DNA of 64,000 bases from contig CM077833.1 of the NCBI GenBank assembly GCA_039720395.1, forward strand, positions 25,938,271-26,002,270. The letters are read 5' to 3'. Below the pieces are notes generated by a model that was given only the letters and a program-made list of their open reading frames with translations, had not been told where the DNA came from and searched no databases. Position numbers and translations under genes: made by a program. Source of the stretch: Liquidambar formosana (Eukaryota > Streptophyta > Magnoliopsida > Saxifragales > Altingiaceae). Shown piece by piece: positions 30,201 to 41,599 of this stretch (the first letter of the stretch is position 1; each line of letters opens with the position of its first letter).

Positions 30201-32300
30201 TCTAGGGAAGTCCCATGCACATCAGTGACGAATAAGTAGGGTTTTTTAAGTAGGTCCGACGTACACTGATAAACCTTCGTTAGTAAGTCCCTTTCCTTTT
30301 TTTGGGATGAGTTCTAGTAGATCACGAGCCACCCAACCCAAAAAAGGCAGTGCCATGTATACTGTGCACCACATGGTTTGGGGGACAGGCTTGTCTTGCT
30401 AACTTGTGTTCAAAATGTCGTGCATGTGACAACCAATCTCAATTATCCGAGAGCGGCTTTCAACCTCAAAATGCATTTCGCTTTAGGCAGTCACGGCTCT
30501 TGAAAAGAAAGAGTCCCTAACGGATAAAATATGTAAACATGCCTTCATTTTTTAAGCAATTTTCTTCCCATTTTCCTTGTTGAGGGTATTTAAGATGGAA
30601 ACTAAGCGAAAAAGATCTGTCCCGTTTGAAGTATGACTGGCCTGCGTGTATATATTAATATTATGGGTCTTAGGTGGAAAATCTGAAGCACTAGCGGATA
30701 GATGCACACAACTTGGCCCCGTTTTAAATGTTATCCTACTTCGGCTTTTGCCTTATCCGATAGTGAGTTGTATCCAAGTTGCGCATTTTCTTAGAGCAAA
30801 CATTAAGATCTCCTTGCTTCTAAACCGGATGAATGGTGGCTGATTTTGAATCACGGCCGCCCTATTTTTTTTTATTTATCATGAGGATTGTTGCTATGCT
30901 CCCGCTTCAAGTGATCTACGTTAATTCCCTCGGTGTCCTCTGCCTTCCAATTAAATAGCCCACCTTTCCCCATAGAAGCGCAAGGAAGCTAATAATAAAT
31001 CACTAGTTATTGAATATTGGGGCCGGTGTGGTTCCATTTCTCTGATGACACCCCCAAGAGCAAGTAGGGCTAATGTGTCCAAAAGTCATATAGTAATTAA
31101 TTTTGGAAGTGGTTATACGAAATCAATATATTCTTAAAAGAGTTGAAAACCGGGCTGATTCAATTCAAAGTTCTGCCTAACTAGGCCTATTGCGTCTAAT
31201 CATGACTCATAATTAGATTTAAAAAGAAAAAATGGGAGAAACACTTGGTGTGCAACGTAAATTCACTTACTTTTCTAATGCATGTTAATATTTTGACAAT
31301 AATTTAGTGATTAATATAAATGAATTTAATAAATTTATACAATATATATAATTAGTAGCACCTTCGATCATTTTTTTTTTTCCTTTTTCCCGGAGCCTAT
31401 CGACCACCTTTTTTTATATTTCTTTTATTTTTTTCGTTTAAACTCAATACTTAAATCTAAGATATCATCTTATTTTGTCAGGTGTCTTATATTCATTTAT
31501 TATTGAATTATAATAAGCTCAGTATCGTAGATCTTATTAGAAGATGAATGATGAATTTTTTAAGTGTGTTACTGAATTATAATAGGTCAACAAATAGATC
31601 TTATTAGAAGAAGAATGATGAATTTTTAAGTATACATCTCTATGTGTGTGTATGTAAAGTTCATTATTAGTTAGAGTTTAGTTGAAGCAAAGTTGAGAGT
31701 TTTGTACCAAATCCTCATTGTTGAGAGTGGAGATTCTCTACCCTTCCTTTGTGCCCCCTTTCTTACCCTTTGCATAATTTTATTTATTTATTTTTTTGCC
31801 AAGTAACGAGGTGTCCAAACTATCAGGATCCGACTAATCCTCATTCCTCACGCAGGGTCACTGCCCCATGAGGTCGTTTAATGTCCAAGCTAATAGCCAT
31901 GATTGATGACTGGCCAAGAGAGATTGACTAGTTTCGAACTTAAGATGTCTGAGTTTATAGTTCACCTCTTTGCCGTCAGACCAACTCTCGTTGGTTTACC
32001 CTTTGCATAATTGAATCATGTTAGTTTCATAAAAATTAAAATTTACATCAAGATCTACTAATATTAAGTATTTCTTAATATTTCATTTCTTCAAAAGATT
32101 AATCCCTTTAAATGGTTTTAACCATTTGATTTTATTGAAATTATTTTTTCCCACGAGACGTTAAAATAACTTGATTAAAATCGAATAGCTAATATCATTC
32201 AATGAAGTTGATTTTTTTTAAAGATTTAAAGTTAATAGGACTTAATTTTTTACTACTGCTAATAATATCTTGATGATAGTGGTAAACCCAAAAAAAAAAA
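27231..32300. other. AT-rich intergenic region
   Basis: About 5 kb without a supportable gene. The reading frames present are short and have no recognisable sequence. It contains A, T and TTC simple runs (about 28680-28730 and 30081-30100) and one full-length SINE on the minus strand (31780-31995). I see nothing else I can name. Confidence 0.6.
31780..31995 (-). mobile_element. tRNA-derived SINE with 17-bp target duplication
   Basis: The element is flanked by the identical 17-bp sequence TTACCCTTTGCATAATT at 31763-31779 and 31996-32012. On the minus strand it starts AACCAACGAGAGTTGGTC (box A-like GAGAGTTGGTCTGACGG), has a box B-like AAGTTCGAAACTA about 40 bases on, and ends in an A-rich tail (AAAAAAATAAATAAATAAAA). 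These are the defining marks of a tRNA-derived SINE copied by LINE machinery. The family is not identified. Confidence 0.8.
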
Positions 32301-32671
32301 AAAAAACAAAAGCAAAAGACATTTGAAGGCTTTTGGAGGCAACGAACGGTCATGGCGGGTAACCTAAACCGCCGCTGACACTGCGTTGGAGGGTAGTGCG
32401 CTTTTGGGGGCCTTATTATCTGCCCCGTGTCGCCAACGTTGCCAGCCAAATGGTGGGACCCATACCTCCCATCAGAAAACTAGAAAAGGTAACCCAAAGC
32501 AAAAGGGGAGAGAATATGCCTTGCTCTGCTCTGCCAATATCCTCTGTTCGTTTGCTTTTGCTTTGCTATGATAATCATCGTTCATATTTCTCCACAGCTC
32601 TCTCGTCATCATCGTTAATTTCCCCACTCTTGTCTTCCTCATTCTCCGGCCATCTCGAATTCGTTGAGGCT

Positions 32672-35547
32672 ATGGAGCTTTTTAAGGAGCTGTTCGTGTC
32701 CGTCTCCGTCGCCCTTCTTTTATCTTTCCTTGTTGCCAAGCTTGTTTCAGTGGCTATGGCCGGCGACGGTGGGCGTGATCAAGGATCGCAATCGGGTACG
32801 GAGGAGGTGAATTTGGGAGATAGATTGAGAGTTCATGGTATTGCGAGTGACAGAAAAGTTGAATTTGTTGGTGAAGATGTGAAGAAGGTTGATGAATTTG
32901 AAGGAGGAGGATCGGTTCAGGTTGATGAAAATTTGGAAACGTCGCGTGGCGGCGAAGAGTTTGAGGATAAACGTCGTGAATTGCCGGAAGTATTGGTGAA
33001 GGAAGGTGTGGGAGAAGAATCCGAGGTTGTCGAATTGCCGGAGGCATCGTTGGAGGGAAAGTCCGATGAGGAGGAGGGGGTGGTGGAGAGAGTCGTTGAG
33101 TCTGATCCTGAAGGGGTCAACGAGGGTAAGTTACACTGTTTGATTGAAGAAGACATTGAAAATAAACAGGCTGAAGGTATTGATGCAGAATTGGAGACTG
33201 CAGGTGACGTTGTTGTTGCGCAAAGTGACGAGGCTAGGGTTGTGAGGTGTGAAGCGGAGGGAGGAGATGAAGAGAGGGAAGGGTTGGGTGTTGACGAGGA
33301 TGATTGGGAGGGGATTGAGAGGAGTGAATTGGAACAGGAATTTGCAGCGGCTGCAGCATATGTTGGTAGTGAGGGTAAGGATGGTAGGTTGTCAAGTATT
33401 GGGAGTGATGTGCAGATGCAGTTTTATGGGCTTCAAAAGGTTGCCATGGAAGGGCCCTGCCGTGAGCCTCAGCCTATAGCTCTCAAGATGTCTGCTCGTG
33501 CCAATTGGTATTAAACTTTCCTATATCTTTTTCTTTTGCTATAATGATTCCAGTGGGGTTTTAAAATTATTGCTTTCTCCATTCTTGTTGAAATGTTTGA
33601 ATCAATTCAAAATGAGTAACTTGAATTCGGAGTATGAGTTTGAAAGACACAACTAAAATAATCATCTTGAGGAAGATTATCTTAGATCTCTTAAGAAACA
33701 CGTAAGTCGCGGTAGGCAACATAGGGAGCAAATTCATTACCATATGAATTATAATAGCAACCGTTTGAAATTTTGGAAAGCACATTTATGAAAGATTTAG
33801 AATTAAAATGCCAGAAAAAATGATCCATCTTCAACCTTGACATCTTTGTGTCCAATCCTTCACCCTTAACCACAAATCAATTAGTTGATTAAGCAGCCAA
33901 GTTAGGGAAAAAAAAAAAAAAAAAAAAAACTGCTGTCATGTTATTCAATAGCGAGTCTGGGATGATGCTCTTGGCCTTCCAGCATCTGTATGGTCAAGTC
34001 CTACTCACTATTGTTTTTAAATTTTCTAATTCTCCTTCACGTTTTAAAAACAAACAAACAAACAATGAATGGTATAAAGTCATCTAGACTTTCTTTAGTG
34101 GTCAAATTTAGAGTGGTTCTATACCACGTATATTCCTTTTTCGAGAAAATCTTGTGGAACTTAGAAAGATGGACTGAATATACAGAGCACCGTTAGGCGT
34201 TTAGGCATACACTATACCAAATTTCACGGTATAGCTTGATTGCTAGTTATAATAACAGGGTTGAGGGCTGCTATGTGTATGTGATGGAGGGCACTGGTTA
34301 CGTTGTGCAAGGAATGCTTGGCAAAGGCTTGGGAACATGAGTCCGGAGATGGCTATGGAGCAGTATATCGCCCTTCTTTCAGATAAAGTTCCTGGGTGGA
34401 TGGAAGACAACTCTGCTGTAAGTGCTTTGCTGTTGAGACAGTGCTTTTGGTTTCTTTAGTGACTTCTACTGCAGATAGTGTGTGGCTCATGTTAATTCTT
34501 TCTACAGGAAGATAACAAACTGGATACCTTGGAAGCAGGCATTCCCCGTACTCCAGATCCTGACAAACCGGATACCTTGGAAGCAGGCATTCCCAGTATT
34601 CCAGATCCTGACTCAAGCACATTACTGCACCATCAACCAAATTTTACAAATGAAAGGTCGGTTACAGGATTTTACTTATCCATCTCTTTAGGTTAAAGTA
34701 AGATGATCAATTTTGAGTTTGCTTTCTTGCTCTCTATCGAAGCTTATTATAATTCATTTATTCACCGTCCATTGCTATTAATTTATATTTATTCCCTGTA
34801 GGAAACCAGAACTGCAGTTTGTTACTGAGGGGGGTGATCCTACTGGGGGCTCAAACTCTGTGAACACGGTAGGATTTTTTAATTTATTCATATGGTGTTT
34901 TCTTTCCCTAGCAATTTGATTTGCAATTTGATTTTCTCATAGATGGTCAGGCATATGGGGTTTTGTGAAAATTTGGTGAATAAAATGAGTTGCTATCTTG
35001 ACATACGAATTGAATATTCCCATTATGTGTCACATATAGCTGAAGCAGAAGAGGAGAAAAAGGTTTGGGTGCTAATATTAAGTTAATGTTAATACTCATA
35101 CATCATAAATCTAATATACATATAGTGTTTCCAAACTAAACCAGTCGGAAAGCAAGGAGCAATAGGAACTCCTTTATTAGGTGATGCTCGCACTCTAAAC
35201 CCCTTATAAGATTCGTGGTTTTATTTTTATGGATGCTCACTTTCGTTATGATAGATCTTTGAATAGGTTGAGACAAGTTGTAATTCTTAATTTTTGAAAA
35301 AATTCCATTGAAAAGTATTTTACAATGTTGGAAAAGAGAGAATAGACATTTAGCAGTGGTTTCTCTGCATGAAAGTTCTAATAAAATAAGAAGAACATTT
35401 CCTTGCTGAAATTTGCAAGTCTAGAAAAAAGAGCTGCATTTAGTTAGTCTTTATATTAATGTTATATTGTCATAAAATCTTAATTACTCTTCTAAAAGTA
35501 TCGGTAAAGATATGTATATACATATAGATATATGTATGTACAATGTA

Positions 35548-35585
<38 letters not shown>

Positions 35586-37274
35586 CTTGTTTTTCTTCCC
35601 AGTTCCTACATGTTCCAAACCTTGGAAACTCCTCTAGAAAAGCACTTATTGAGAATGGCCACTTTGTATTACATAATGATGTTAGGATTGTATCCAGCTC
35701 ACCCCTCCTAGGATCCCGCTTAGTGGGACCAACACTGAGAAATGGCCTTTTTAATTTTTTTATAATTCAAATTTCTATAGATAACTCTGTGTTAGGCTGT
35801 TCATTAGTCCTATGTTGATACAATTACATTATTCTCTCCTATGGATTTTTGAAAAGAAGCCTCTCACCAATTATTTTATTTATTTTGATGAAGTAATGAT
35901 GTACATTAATGAAAAAGCGCTTAACTCTCGTACATAAGATATATACAAGAGATAAACAAAGACTCCAAAAAACTAAAGGAGCTACCCAAAAGAACTAAGA
36001 AAGGGATTAGCAACCATCCCCCACTCCCTACTAAAACTTTAGGGAATCAACAAACATCAAGAAAGAAGGATTGTCCTGATGTGAGATCTTGTAGATAATA
36101 TCATGATTCTTAAAATTTTGAAAGAGCAGAAAGTGAGATCTTGTAGGTTGCCCTGATGCCCAACACCATATTGGGTATTATGGGTTTCTTTTCCCGCCCT
36201 GCCAGCTCTTCTGAAATAAGTGATCTCTATATAATCTACATTGAAAAACCAATAAGACTTGATAAACTATCTTGTACTGGTGCACTTTGCACCTGTTTGT
36301 TAATAATACTCGTTACTTCATCCAACAAAAAAAAAAAAAAAAGAAAAAAAAAAAAAGAAAAGTTGTATATTATTTGAGAATGTCAAAATTCTGCTACCAT
36401 AGTTTTATTCTGAACCTTCTCAACAATTTTTCTATTTGTCACCCGATCAATCTATCTTGATTTTGATAATAAAATCTCTACGGCAGTCAATCGGTTGAAA
36501 AGAAAAATTAGGAATTTTTTCTTATTAAGTATTCATATATGACCTGTAATTATTGTCCGGTATGAAACTGGCTTAAGATTCTTGCCAAGAAATTCTAAAT
36601 GTTTTGGGCTTATTACTTGAAAATTTGAGCTAATAAGCCCTTACCAGCTGTAATTTGGCACTTTATGGTGACAAGTACAATGAAGGTTTTTTCTTTAGTA
36701 TTTTTAAAATACATTATATCTAAACTTGGCATTATCTTTAAAGAAGGAACAATACCCATAGTACCAACTCAGGTATTAATTTAGGTCACAGTGCTTTTCT
36801 GGAGATTTGGCTGTGTCGTGCATACTTGGCAAGCAATTGAATTAACAATTTTTCAAGCAACTGTTTGAGTACCACATTGATCAGCATGTTGGACTCAACG
36901 ATTGTGACAGCAACTTCGATGGGTTTGATGTTTGCATATATGCATTCTGAGTTGGTCTGATTATTAATTACAGGCTTTTTTTTAAGCTCACCTTCATCAG
37001 AAATTGGCTTCTCCAACTTTGTAGTATATAATTCTTCATGTATTATGTATCATGCCTCCATAAATCTCAAATTCAATTTAATGGGTTACATATAAAATAC
37101 TGGAAATTTTTATTTTGGGATGTTTGTACTGAACATTGCACTTGAAAACATGGATTTTCACTCTAGCTATCACCCATTTTCTGTCTATCTCTTGTTGTCA
37201 TCCAATAAACCAATTCCCATATATAGGACTCTATATAACTAGGTTTAATGTGAAATTTTCAGGACAAAGAATGA
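32672..37274 (+). CDS. ACBP3: Acyl-CoA-binding domain protein, ACBP3 class
   Basis: Exons 32672-33507, 34312-34417, 34508-34656, 34802-34868 and a tentative 12-base terminal exon 37263-37274 (Asp-Lys-Glu-stop); about 389 residues. ACBP3-class proteins bind acyl-CoA esters and act in lipid turnover in the secretory pathway or apoplast. I chose the ATG at 32672 over the in-frame one at 32396 because MELFKELFVSVSVALLLSFL is the hydrophobic signal/anchor that opens this family. An acidic, Glu/Val-rich middle follows. The acyl-CoA-binding domain is C-terminal (about 219-310): DDWEGIERSELEQEF, MQFYGLQKVAMEGPC, ALKMSARANWNAWQRLGNMS, AMEQYIALL. Exon 3 contains a 16-residue tandem duplication. If the last intron is not spliced, the frame stops at 34917-34919 instead, so the C-terminus is uncertain. 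Confidence 0.88.
35550..35583. repeat. (AT)n microsatellite in ACBP3-like last intron
   Basis: An uninterrupted run of AT dinucleotides follows a looser ATATGTATGTA-rich stretch. Confidence 0.9.
35680..35745. repeat. Dispersed repeat, copy 2 (ACBP3-like intron)
   Basis: GATGTTAGGATTGTATCCAG, CTCACCCCTCCTAGGATCCC and GCTTAGTGGGACCAACACTG parallel the copy at 16722-16790 along their whole length. No terminal repeats were identified. Confidence 0.5.
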
Positions 37275-38565
37275 TCAGCATTGTTTCGCAGCCTGATCTC
37301 CACAGCCACAGGAGGCATTCTCCTGGGTTTGCTTGACTGGAAACAGGACTCCCAATGCCGAGTATACGATTGTCTTTCAAGTATTGGAGGTTCTTGTGCT
37401 GTGCATACTATCATTTATTTTACTATTATGCTGCGTGTTCATAACTGTTATGTATGTATGTATGGTGCATATATATGTGTGTCTGTGTGTGTGTGTATAT
37501 ATATATATATTGAAGCATAATAAATGGTGTTTGCTTCTACTTGGATCTTAGCCAAAAGGCTGGGAAAGGTATTACGGTGTTTGCTTGTACGTAACAGTTG
37601 TCCAGGTAAATCTTTTCTCTGATATATGTCTGCCACTCAATTGCTGCTTTTGACTCTTATTGGAGTATCATTAAATTTGACACTGGAATTTCGTGAAAGG
37701 ATGTGTGAGGGAGTTAAACCATGCGGCATACAACTGTTGTTGGAAAAGTAATTGGCAACCTGTGTGAGTGGCCCTTACGTTTTAAATTGCGAAAAGAGCA
37801 AACAACTTAGACAAATTTCTTAGTGACTTTAGGAAAATATTTGTCTCACCCTCTGTGTCTCCCTGATGCGATGCATGGATCCCATGCCCCATCTAAGAAA
37901 GGTGGGTGTTGAGGCCGTGAAAATAAAACTACATTAGCTAGCGGGAGTAGATTTGGAATCGGTTTTGGTCGAATCCAAACAAAAAAAGGCCAAATGGTTG
38001 TCAATTTGGCAAAGTTATGATTTATTACCAGATTTGGAATCGGATTTGGTTGAATCCAGGCAAAATAGGCAAAGTGGTTGCCAATTTGGCAAAGTTATGA
38101 ATTGATGCCAAGAAAGAAACTGAAATCTTCCAAAAAAAGAGTGGTGTTACATCAATAACAGCCTGTGTGGCATCTACTATTTCAAGGCAAATTGAACTCA
38201 ATTTGTTTTTGGTTGATTATACCGTTGCTATTAACCCGGGAAAACAAAGTGAAAATTACTTTGTAATTTTCAAGTTTTATTTTCTCCCCCGTGGGGGATT
38301 TGTACTTTTCTTTTTGAGGATCTGTCTGGTGTTTTTACCATCAGATCTAGTTGATCGCTTTTGATGAATAAATATCCATTGAACCAAAAAATATATATTT
38401 TATTGGTTACAAGACAATTACTTGATTTATTACAGGGTAGGGTTGAACTTATGCTAGGATGGAAGGCTAACGAATATAGAAATATAGACGCTTTCTAAAA
38501 TGGAGAACATCATCCTTATTCTCCCCTATGGTAATATCCTATTCCCACAACACAAAGTAGTAGTG
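37275..38565. other. Intergenic region between ACBP3-like and glycine-rich genes
   Basis: The first 300 bases are probably ACBP3-like 3' untranslated region, followed by a GT/AT microsatellite near 37485-37510. A two-copy tandem repeat lies at 37949-38110. The end of the region is the 3' flank of the glycine-rich gene. No other gene was recognised. Confidence 0.55.
37949..38110. repeat. Two-copy 81-bp tandem repeat
   Basis: Unit 1 starts at 37949 and unit 2 at 38030, both with AGATTTGGAATCGG. Both continue through TTGG-(T/C)GAATCCA, GGTTG-CAATTTGGC and AAAGTTATGA, with a few substitutions and small indels. It is non-coding. Confidence 0.85.
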
Positions 38566-39339
38566 TCAGAAATTCTTGCCTGGAGAACCATAGGAGCCCA
38601 CGCCATGACCCTCACCGGACCCATATCCAGATCCAAAACCAGAACTGGAGCCGCCATCATTACCATATCCTCCACCACCCCCACCGCCTGAGCCTCCACT
38701 TTTGCCACCACCAATACCTCCACCACTACCATACCCTGAGCCATTCCCACTTCCTCCACCGTTACCTCCCCCACCCGACCCAAACCTAGAGCCACCACCC
38801 CCTCCACCTCCTGAACCATAGCCTCCACCATTCCCACCACCATTACCACCACCTGAACCATAACCACCACCTTGGCCTATCCCGGGGCCATAGCCAGAGC
38901 CCCCACCACCTCCAGAGCCGCCTCCACCTCCACCACCTATATTCCCGACACCCCCACCGGAGCCACCACCATTACCACCACCCGACCCATAACCACTACC
39001 ACCATTGCCTAACCCTCCCCCACCCCCATTAGCACCACCTTGTCCTCCCCCTCCTCCTCCACCCATGCCCCCAGAACCAAAACCTGAACCACCACCTTGA
39101 CCCGATCCATATCCACTCCCACCACCACCATTGCCAAAGCCAGAACCACTACCTGAACCTCCCCCGTAACCACCAGCTGTAAAACCTTGATAGCCAGCGC
39201 CTTCACCATTCCTTTTTTGGTGCCCATTGCCCATCTCATAACTCTCAGAACTTAAGAACCTCGCTTCAACAACTACATGACTAAAGAGGCCCACACCCAA
39301 GAGTATGAGACCCCAACAAACCATGTTTTTCCTTCCCAT
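38566..39339 (-). CDS. Secreted glycine-rich protein (cell-wall structural type)
   Basis: A single exon of 257 residues that starts MGRKNMVCWGLILLGVGLFS with a typical cleavable signal peptide ending near VVVEA (about residue 26). A short charged segment, RFLSSESYEMGNGHQKRNGE, follows. From about residue 57 to the end the protein is almost entirely Gly with Ser, Tyr, Asn and Phe in GSG, GYGSGGG and GFGSG patterns, ending GVGSYGSPGKNF. This composition is that of plant class I glycine-rich proteins of the extracellular matrix. They form a loose group, so no closer ortholog is claimed. A TATATAA box lies about 205 bases upstream. Other long frames across this interval are shadows of the GGN codon repeat. 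Internal repeats may be misassembled or length-variable. Confidence 0.85.
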   Translation of the reverse strand: MGRKNMVCWGLILLGVGLFSHVVVEARFLSSESYEMGNGHQKRNGEGAGYQGFTAGGYGGGSGSGSGFGNGGGGSGYGSGQGGGSGFGSGGMGGGGGGGQGGANGGGGGLGNGGSGYGSGGGNGGGSGGGVGNIGGGGGGGSGGGGGSGYGPGIGQGGGYGSGGGNGGGNGGGYGSGGGGGGGSRFGSGGGGNGGGSGNGSGYGSGGGIGGGKSGGSGGGGGGGYGNDGGSSSGFGSGYGSGEGHGVGSYGSPGKNF

Positions 39340-39542
39340 GGTTCCCTATCACTCAATGCAATTGCAGCCCTCACGAAGAACACAAAAACGTACTTATAGC
39401 AACCTCACAAGCAAAAGATAAAAAATAAAATAAAATAACCTAGAGAATCTCAGAGAAAAAAAGGGTGACAAAATTAGCCTGCGCCTTCTGACTACGTGTT
39501 GTGAAGGGAGTTGAAAAGCTCAGTTAAGAAGAAAATCTGAGC

Positions 39543-39549
39543 TTATATA
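39543..39549 (-). promoter_or_regulatory. TATA box of the glycine-rich protein gene
   Basis: TATATAA on the minus strand, about 205 bases upstream of the start codon, leaves room for a leader of about 170 bases. Confidence 0.5.
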
Positions 39550-39559
39550 TGGACCACGT

Positions 39560-40651
39560 TATTTGTAGCTCATGCAAGCAAAGTTAGTGTAATATGGGCA
39601 CCAAGATAATGTTGGGTGGTGGAGGTGTGGTCCTCCAAAGGCATATATATACATATTTATAGGGGTTTTATCTTTTTTAGGATTAGGTTTACAGGAGCTG
39701 TGAGGCGGATTGAGTGTGTGAGGATGCCCACAGAGAGTGCGCATGAAAAGCTTACGCGTGTGAACTGGTTCTGGTGGTGAGGGCAATTTGCATGACCACA
39801 AGGGTGCAAAGTTGATGAATTGGTGCGTTATCCATAGCAGCGATCTCCTAATACCCCCCAACACACTGCATATATGATGCAGTTTACACAGTATTTTTCG
39901 CAGGAACTCTGCCTTTGGTTCGGGAACTGGAGCAAGAAGAGGGACAACAGAAAAGATCTCCTTGGGGAACAGAAATGCTTTTCGACATCCCTTTGCAGTC
40001 CCAAAAAAACTTCCCATGATATAGTGTGAAAACAGAGGTGGACTAGTGCTGTTAGGTCCCACTAGTATGTCCACCTCTCACGTTCACTTGATTGCCAAGT
40101 GCACATCTTAAGGACGAGGAGCTTTTCCTTACATCCATTTTTCATCACGTGAATTCAAACAAATTAATCAGAATTGATCATGTGCATGTGTGTTTTATTG
40201 TTATGTGATTATATACACTTATCTACATGTTTATATCTAAATGAACATGAATGTCTGTCTATGTTTGTGAAATAGTGCTATATGTTTAAAAAAAATTTAA
40301 AAATCATCTAACCCTAAACATCTGTTTCGTGAATTGGTGCCAAGAGTGGAAATAGCATTTTCCTATTCCCATGTTCATGTCTATGCGCCTATGTTCTCAT
40401 TTGTTCATATATCTTTCAAATTGACTATATAACATTATAACACGTAGACGTCAAAATATGAGTGGAGATAAAAGAAGAAAGGGGCTTCTCCTCCATCGTA
40501 AGAAGCATTTCCCCAAAAAAATGAGCAATAAAAATGAGAGTTGAATCCATTGACTGAACTCTCGGAAGTCAGAAGACCAATCAGTTGTGGGACTTTGTGC
40601 TATGGCCATGGATTCTTATTACCAGGCCCAACCTATAAAGTATTTCATGCC
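39560..40651. other. Intergenic, upstream of the glycine-rich gene
   Basis: A 171-codon open frame on the minus strand (40074-39559) covers the proximal part, but its sequence has no recognisable domain. It lies in the presumed promoter of the glycine-rich gene, so I do not call it. The remainder is AT-rich with no gene. Confidence 0.4.
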
Positions 40652-40660
40652 AACTTCGAA

Positions 40661-40904
40661 GGGAGCGGCTAATGCAACCCCCAAAAGGTTAAGTTGCCCC
40701 ACCTCCCAAAAATATATACCCAATCCCCAAAAAGTCTAAACTACCCATCTTCCAAATAACCCTAATCCTCACCCACCCCACTCCCCCCCAACACACGAGA
40801 CCCCTCTTACCCACTCTCCCACACAACAGCCCCGTTCCGGCAACGGCGAGGAAGGCGAAGACCGGCGATGGCGAGGACGACGACAGTGATGTCCTCTTCT
40901 CTCT

Positions 40905-40965
<61 letters not shown>

Positions 40966-41206
40966 CTCCCTCTGCTGGTCAAATGTGTGTGTTTTCCGGC
41001 AAGGGAGGGTTTTTTTTCAAAATCTCCATTCTTTCCGGCAAGGGAGGTCAGATCTAGGAAGGAAAGAAAAAAAAAAGCAGAGAAGAAGAGGGAAGAGGAG
41101 GAAGGAAGAAGAGGGGTGTGAGGTTCCGATGAGGGAGGTTTTGTTTTCAAAACCTCCATTTTTTCCGGCGAGGGCCGAGGGGTGCGGGAGAGTGGTTCTG
41201 GGAAGG

Positions 41207-41257
<51 letters not shown>

Positions 41258-41583
41258 GAGAAGAAGAGGGAAGAGGAGGAAGGAAGAAGAGGGGTGCGGA
41301 GTTCCAACGAGGGAGGTTTTGTTTTCAAAACCTCTATTTTTTCCGGCGAGGGGTGCGGGAGAGAGGTTATGGGAAGGAAAAGAAAAAAAAAAAAAAAAAG
41401 CAGAGAAGATGAGGGAAGACGCCGGTGGGGTGGGTGTTGGAGAGAGTCGCCGGTGAGGAGGGGTGCAGGAGAGGGGATGGGTGAGGGTTAAGCCCTTTTT
41501 TGGTAATTTTACATAATAATTTTTTTAATTAAAAAAAAAGGTGGGGCAACTTATAGGAATGGGGGGTTGTAATAGCCGTTCCC
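40661..41583. mobile_element. Mutator-like (MULE) non-autonomous element, 923 bp
   Basis: A perfect 9-bp duplication, AACTTCGAA, flanks the element at 40652-40660 and 41584-41592. The left end GGGAGCGGCTAATGCAACCC and the reverse complement of the right end, GGGAACGGCTATTACAACCC, are terminal inverted repeats. The similarity resumes further in as AAGTTGCCCCACCT on both sides. A 9-bp target duplication is the Mutator signature. The interior has no transposase. It is made of T/A homopolymers, TTTC repeats and a roughly 170-190 bp degenerate tandem repeat. Confidence 0.85.
40902..41420. repeat. Degenerate tandem repeat with homopolymers inside the MULE
   Basis: After (TTTC)n and a long T run, a unit containing TTTTCAAAA-CTC-ATT, TTTCCGGC-AGGG, GGGAAGGAAA-An, GCAGAGAAGA-GAGGGAAGA and GAGGAAGGAAGAAGAGGGGT recurs about three times. 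The units are separated by A runs of different length, up to about 45 bases. The lysine/arginine-rich and phenylalanine-rich reading frames here come only from this repeat. Confidence 0.8.
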
Positions 41584-41599
41584 AACTTCGAATTAGAAT

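Noticed and set aside
32396..32671. N-terminal extension of the ACBP3-like frame to the ATG at 32396
   Set aside because: The upstream 92 codons are not family-like, while MELFKELF at 32672 matches the usual hydrophobic start.
38526..38870. Valine/methionine-rich and other overlapping frames in the glycine-rich gene
   Set aside because: Shadow frames of the GGN repeat. The frame with a signal peptide is the one on the minus strand starting at 39339.
39559..40074. 171-codon open frame on the minus strand upstream of the glycine-rich gene
   Set aside because: No recognisable domain, signal or splice structure, and it lies in the presumed promoter of the glycine-rich gene. Length alone is not enough in this base composition.
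40868..41491. 207-codon lysine/phenylalanine-rich open frame
   Set aside because: It is produced by T runs, A runs and GA-rich tandem repeats inside the MULE. There is no protein-like sequence.
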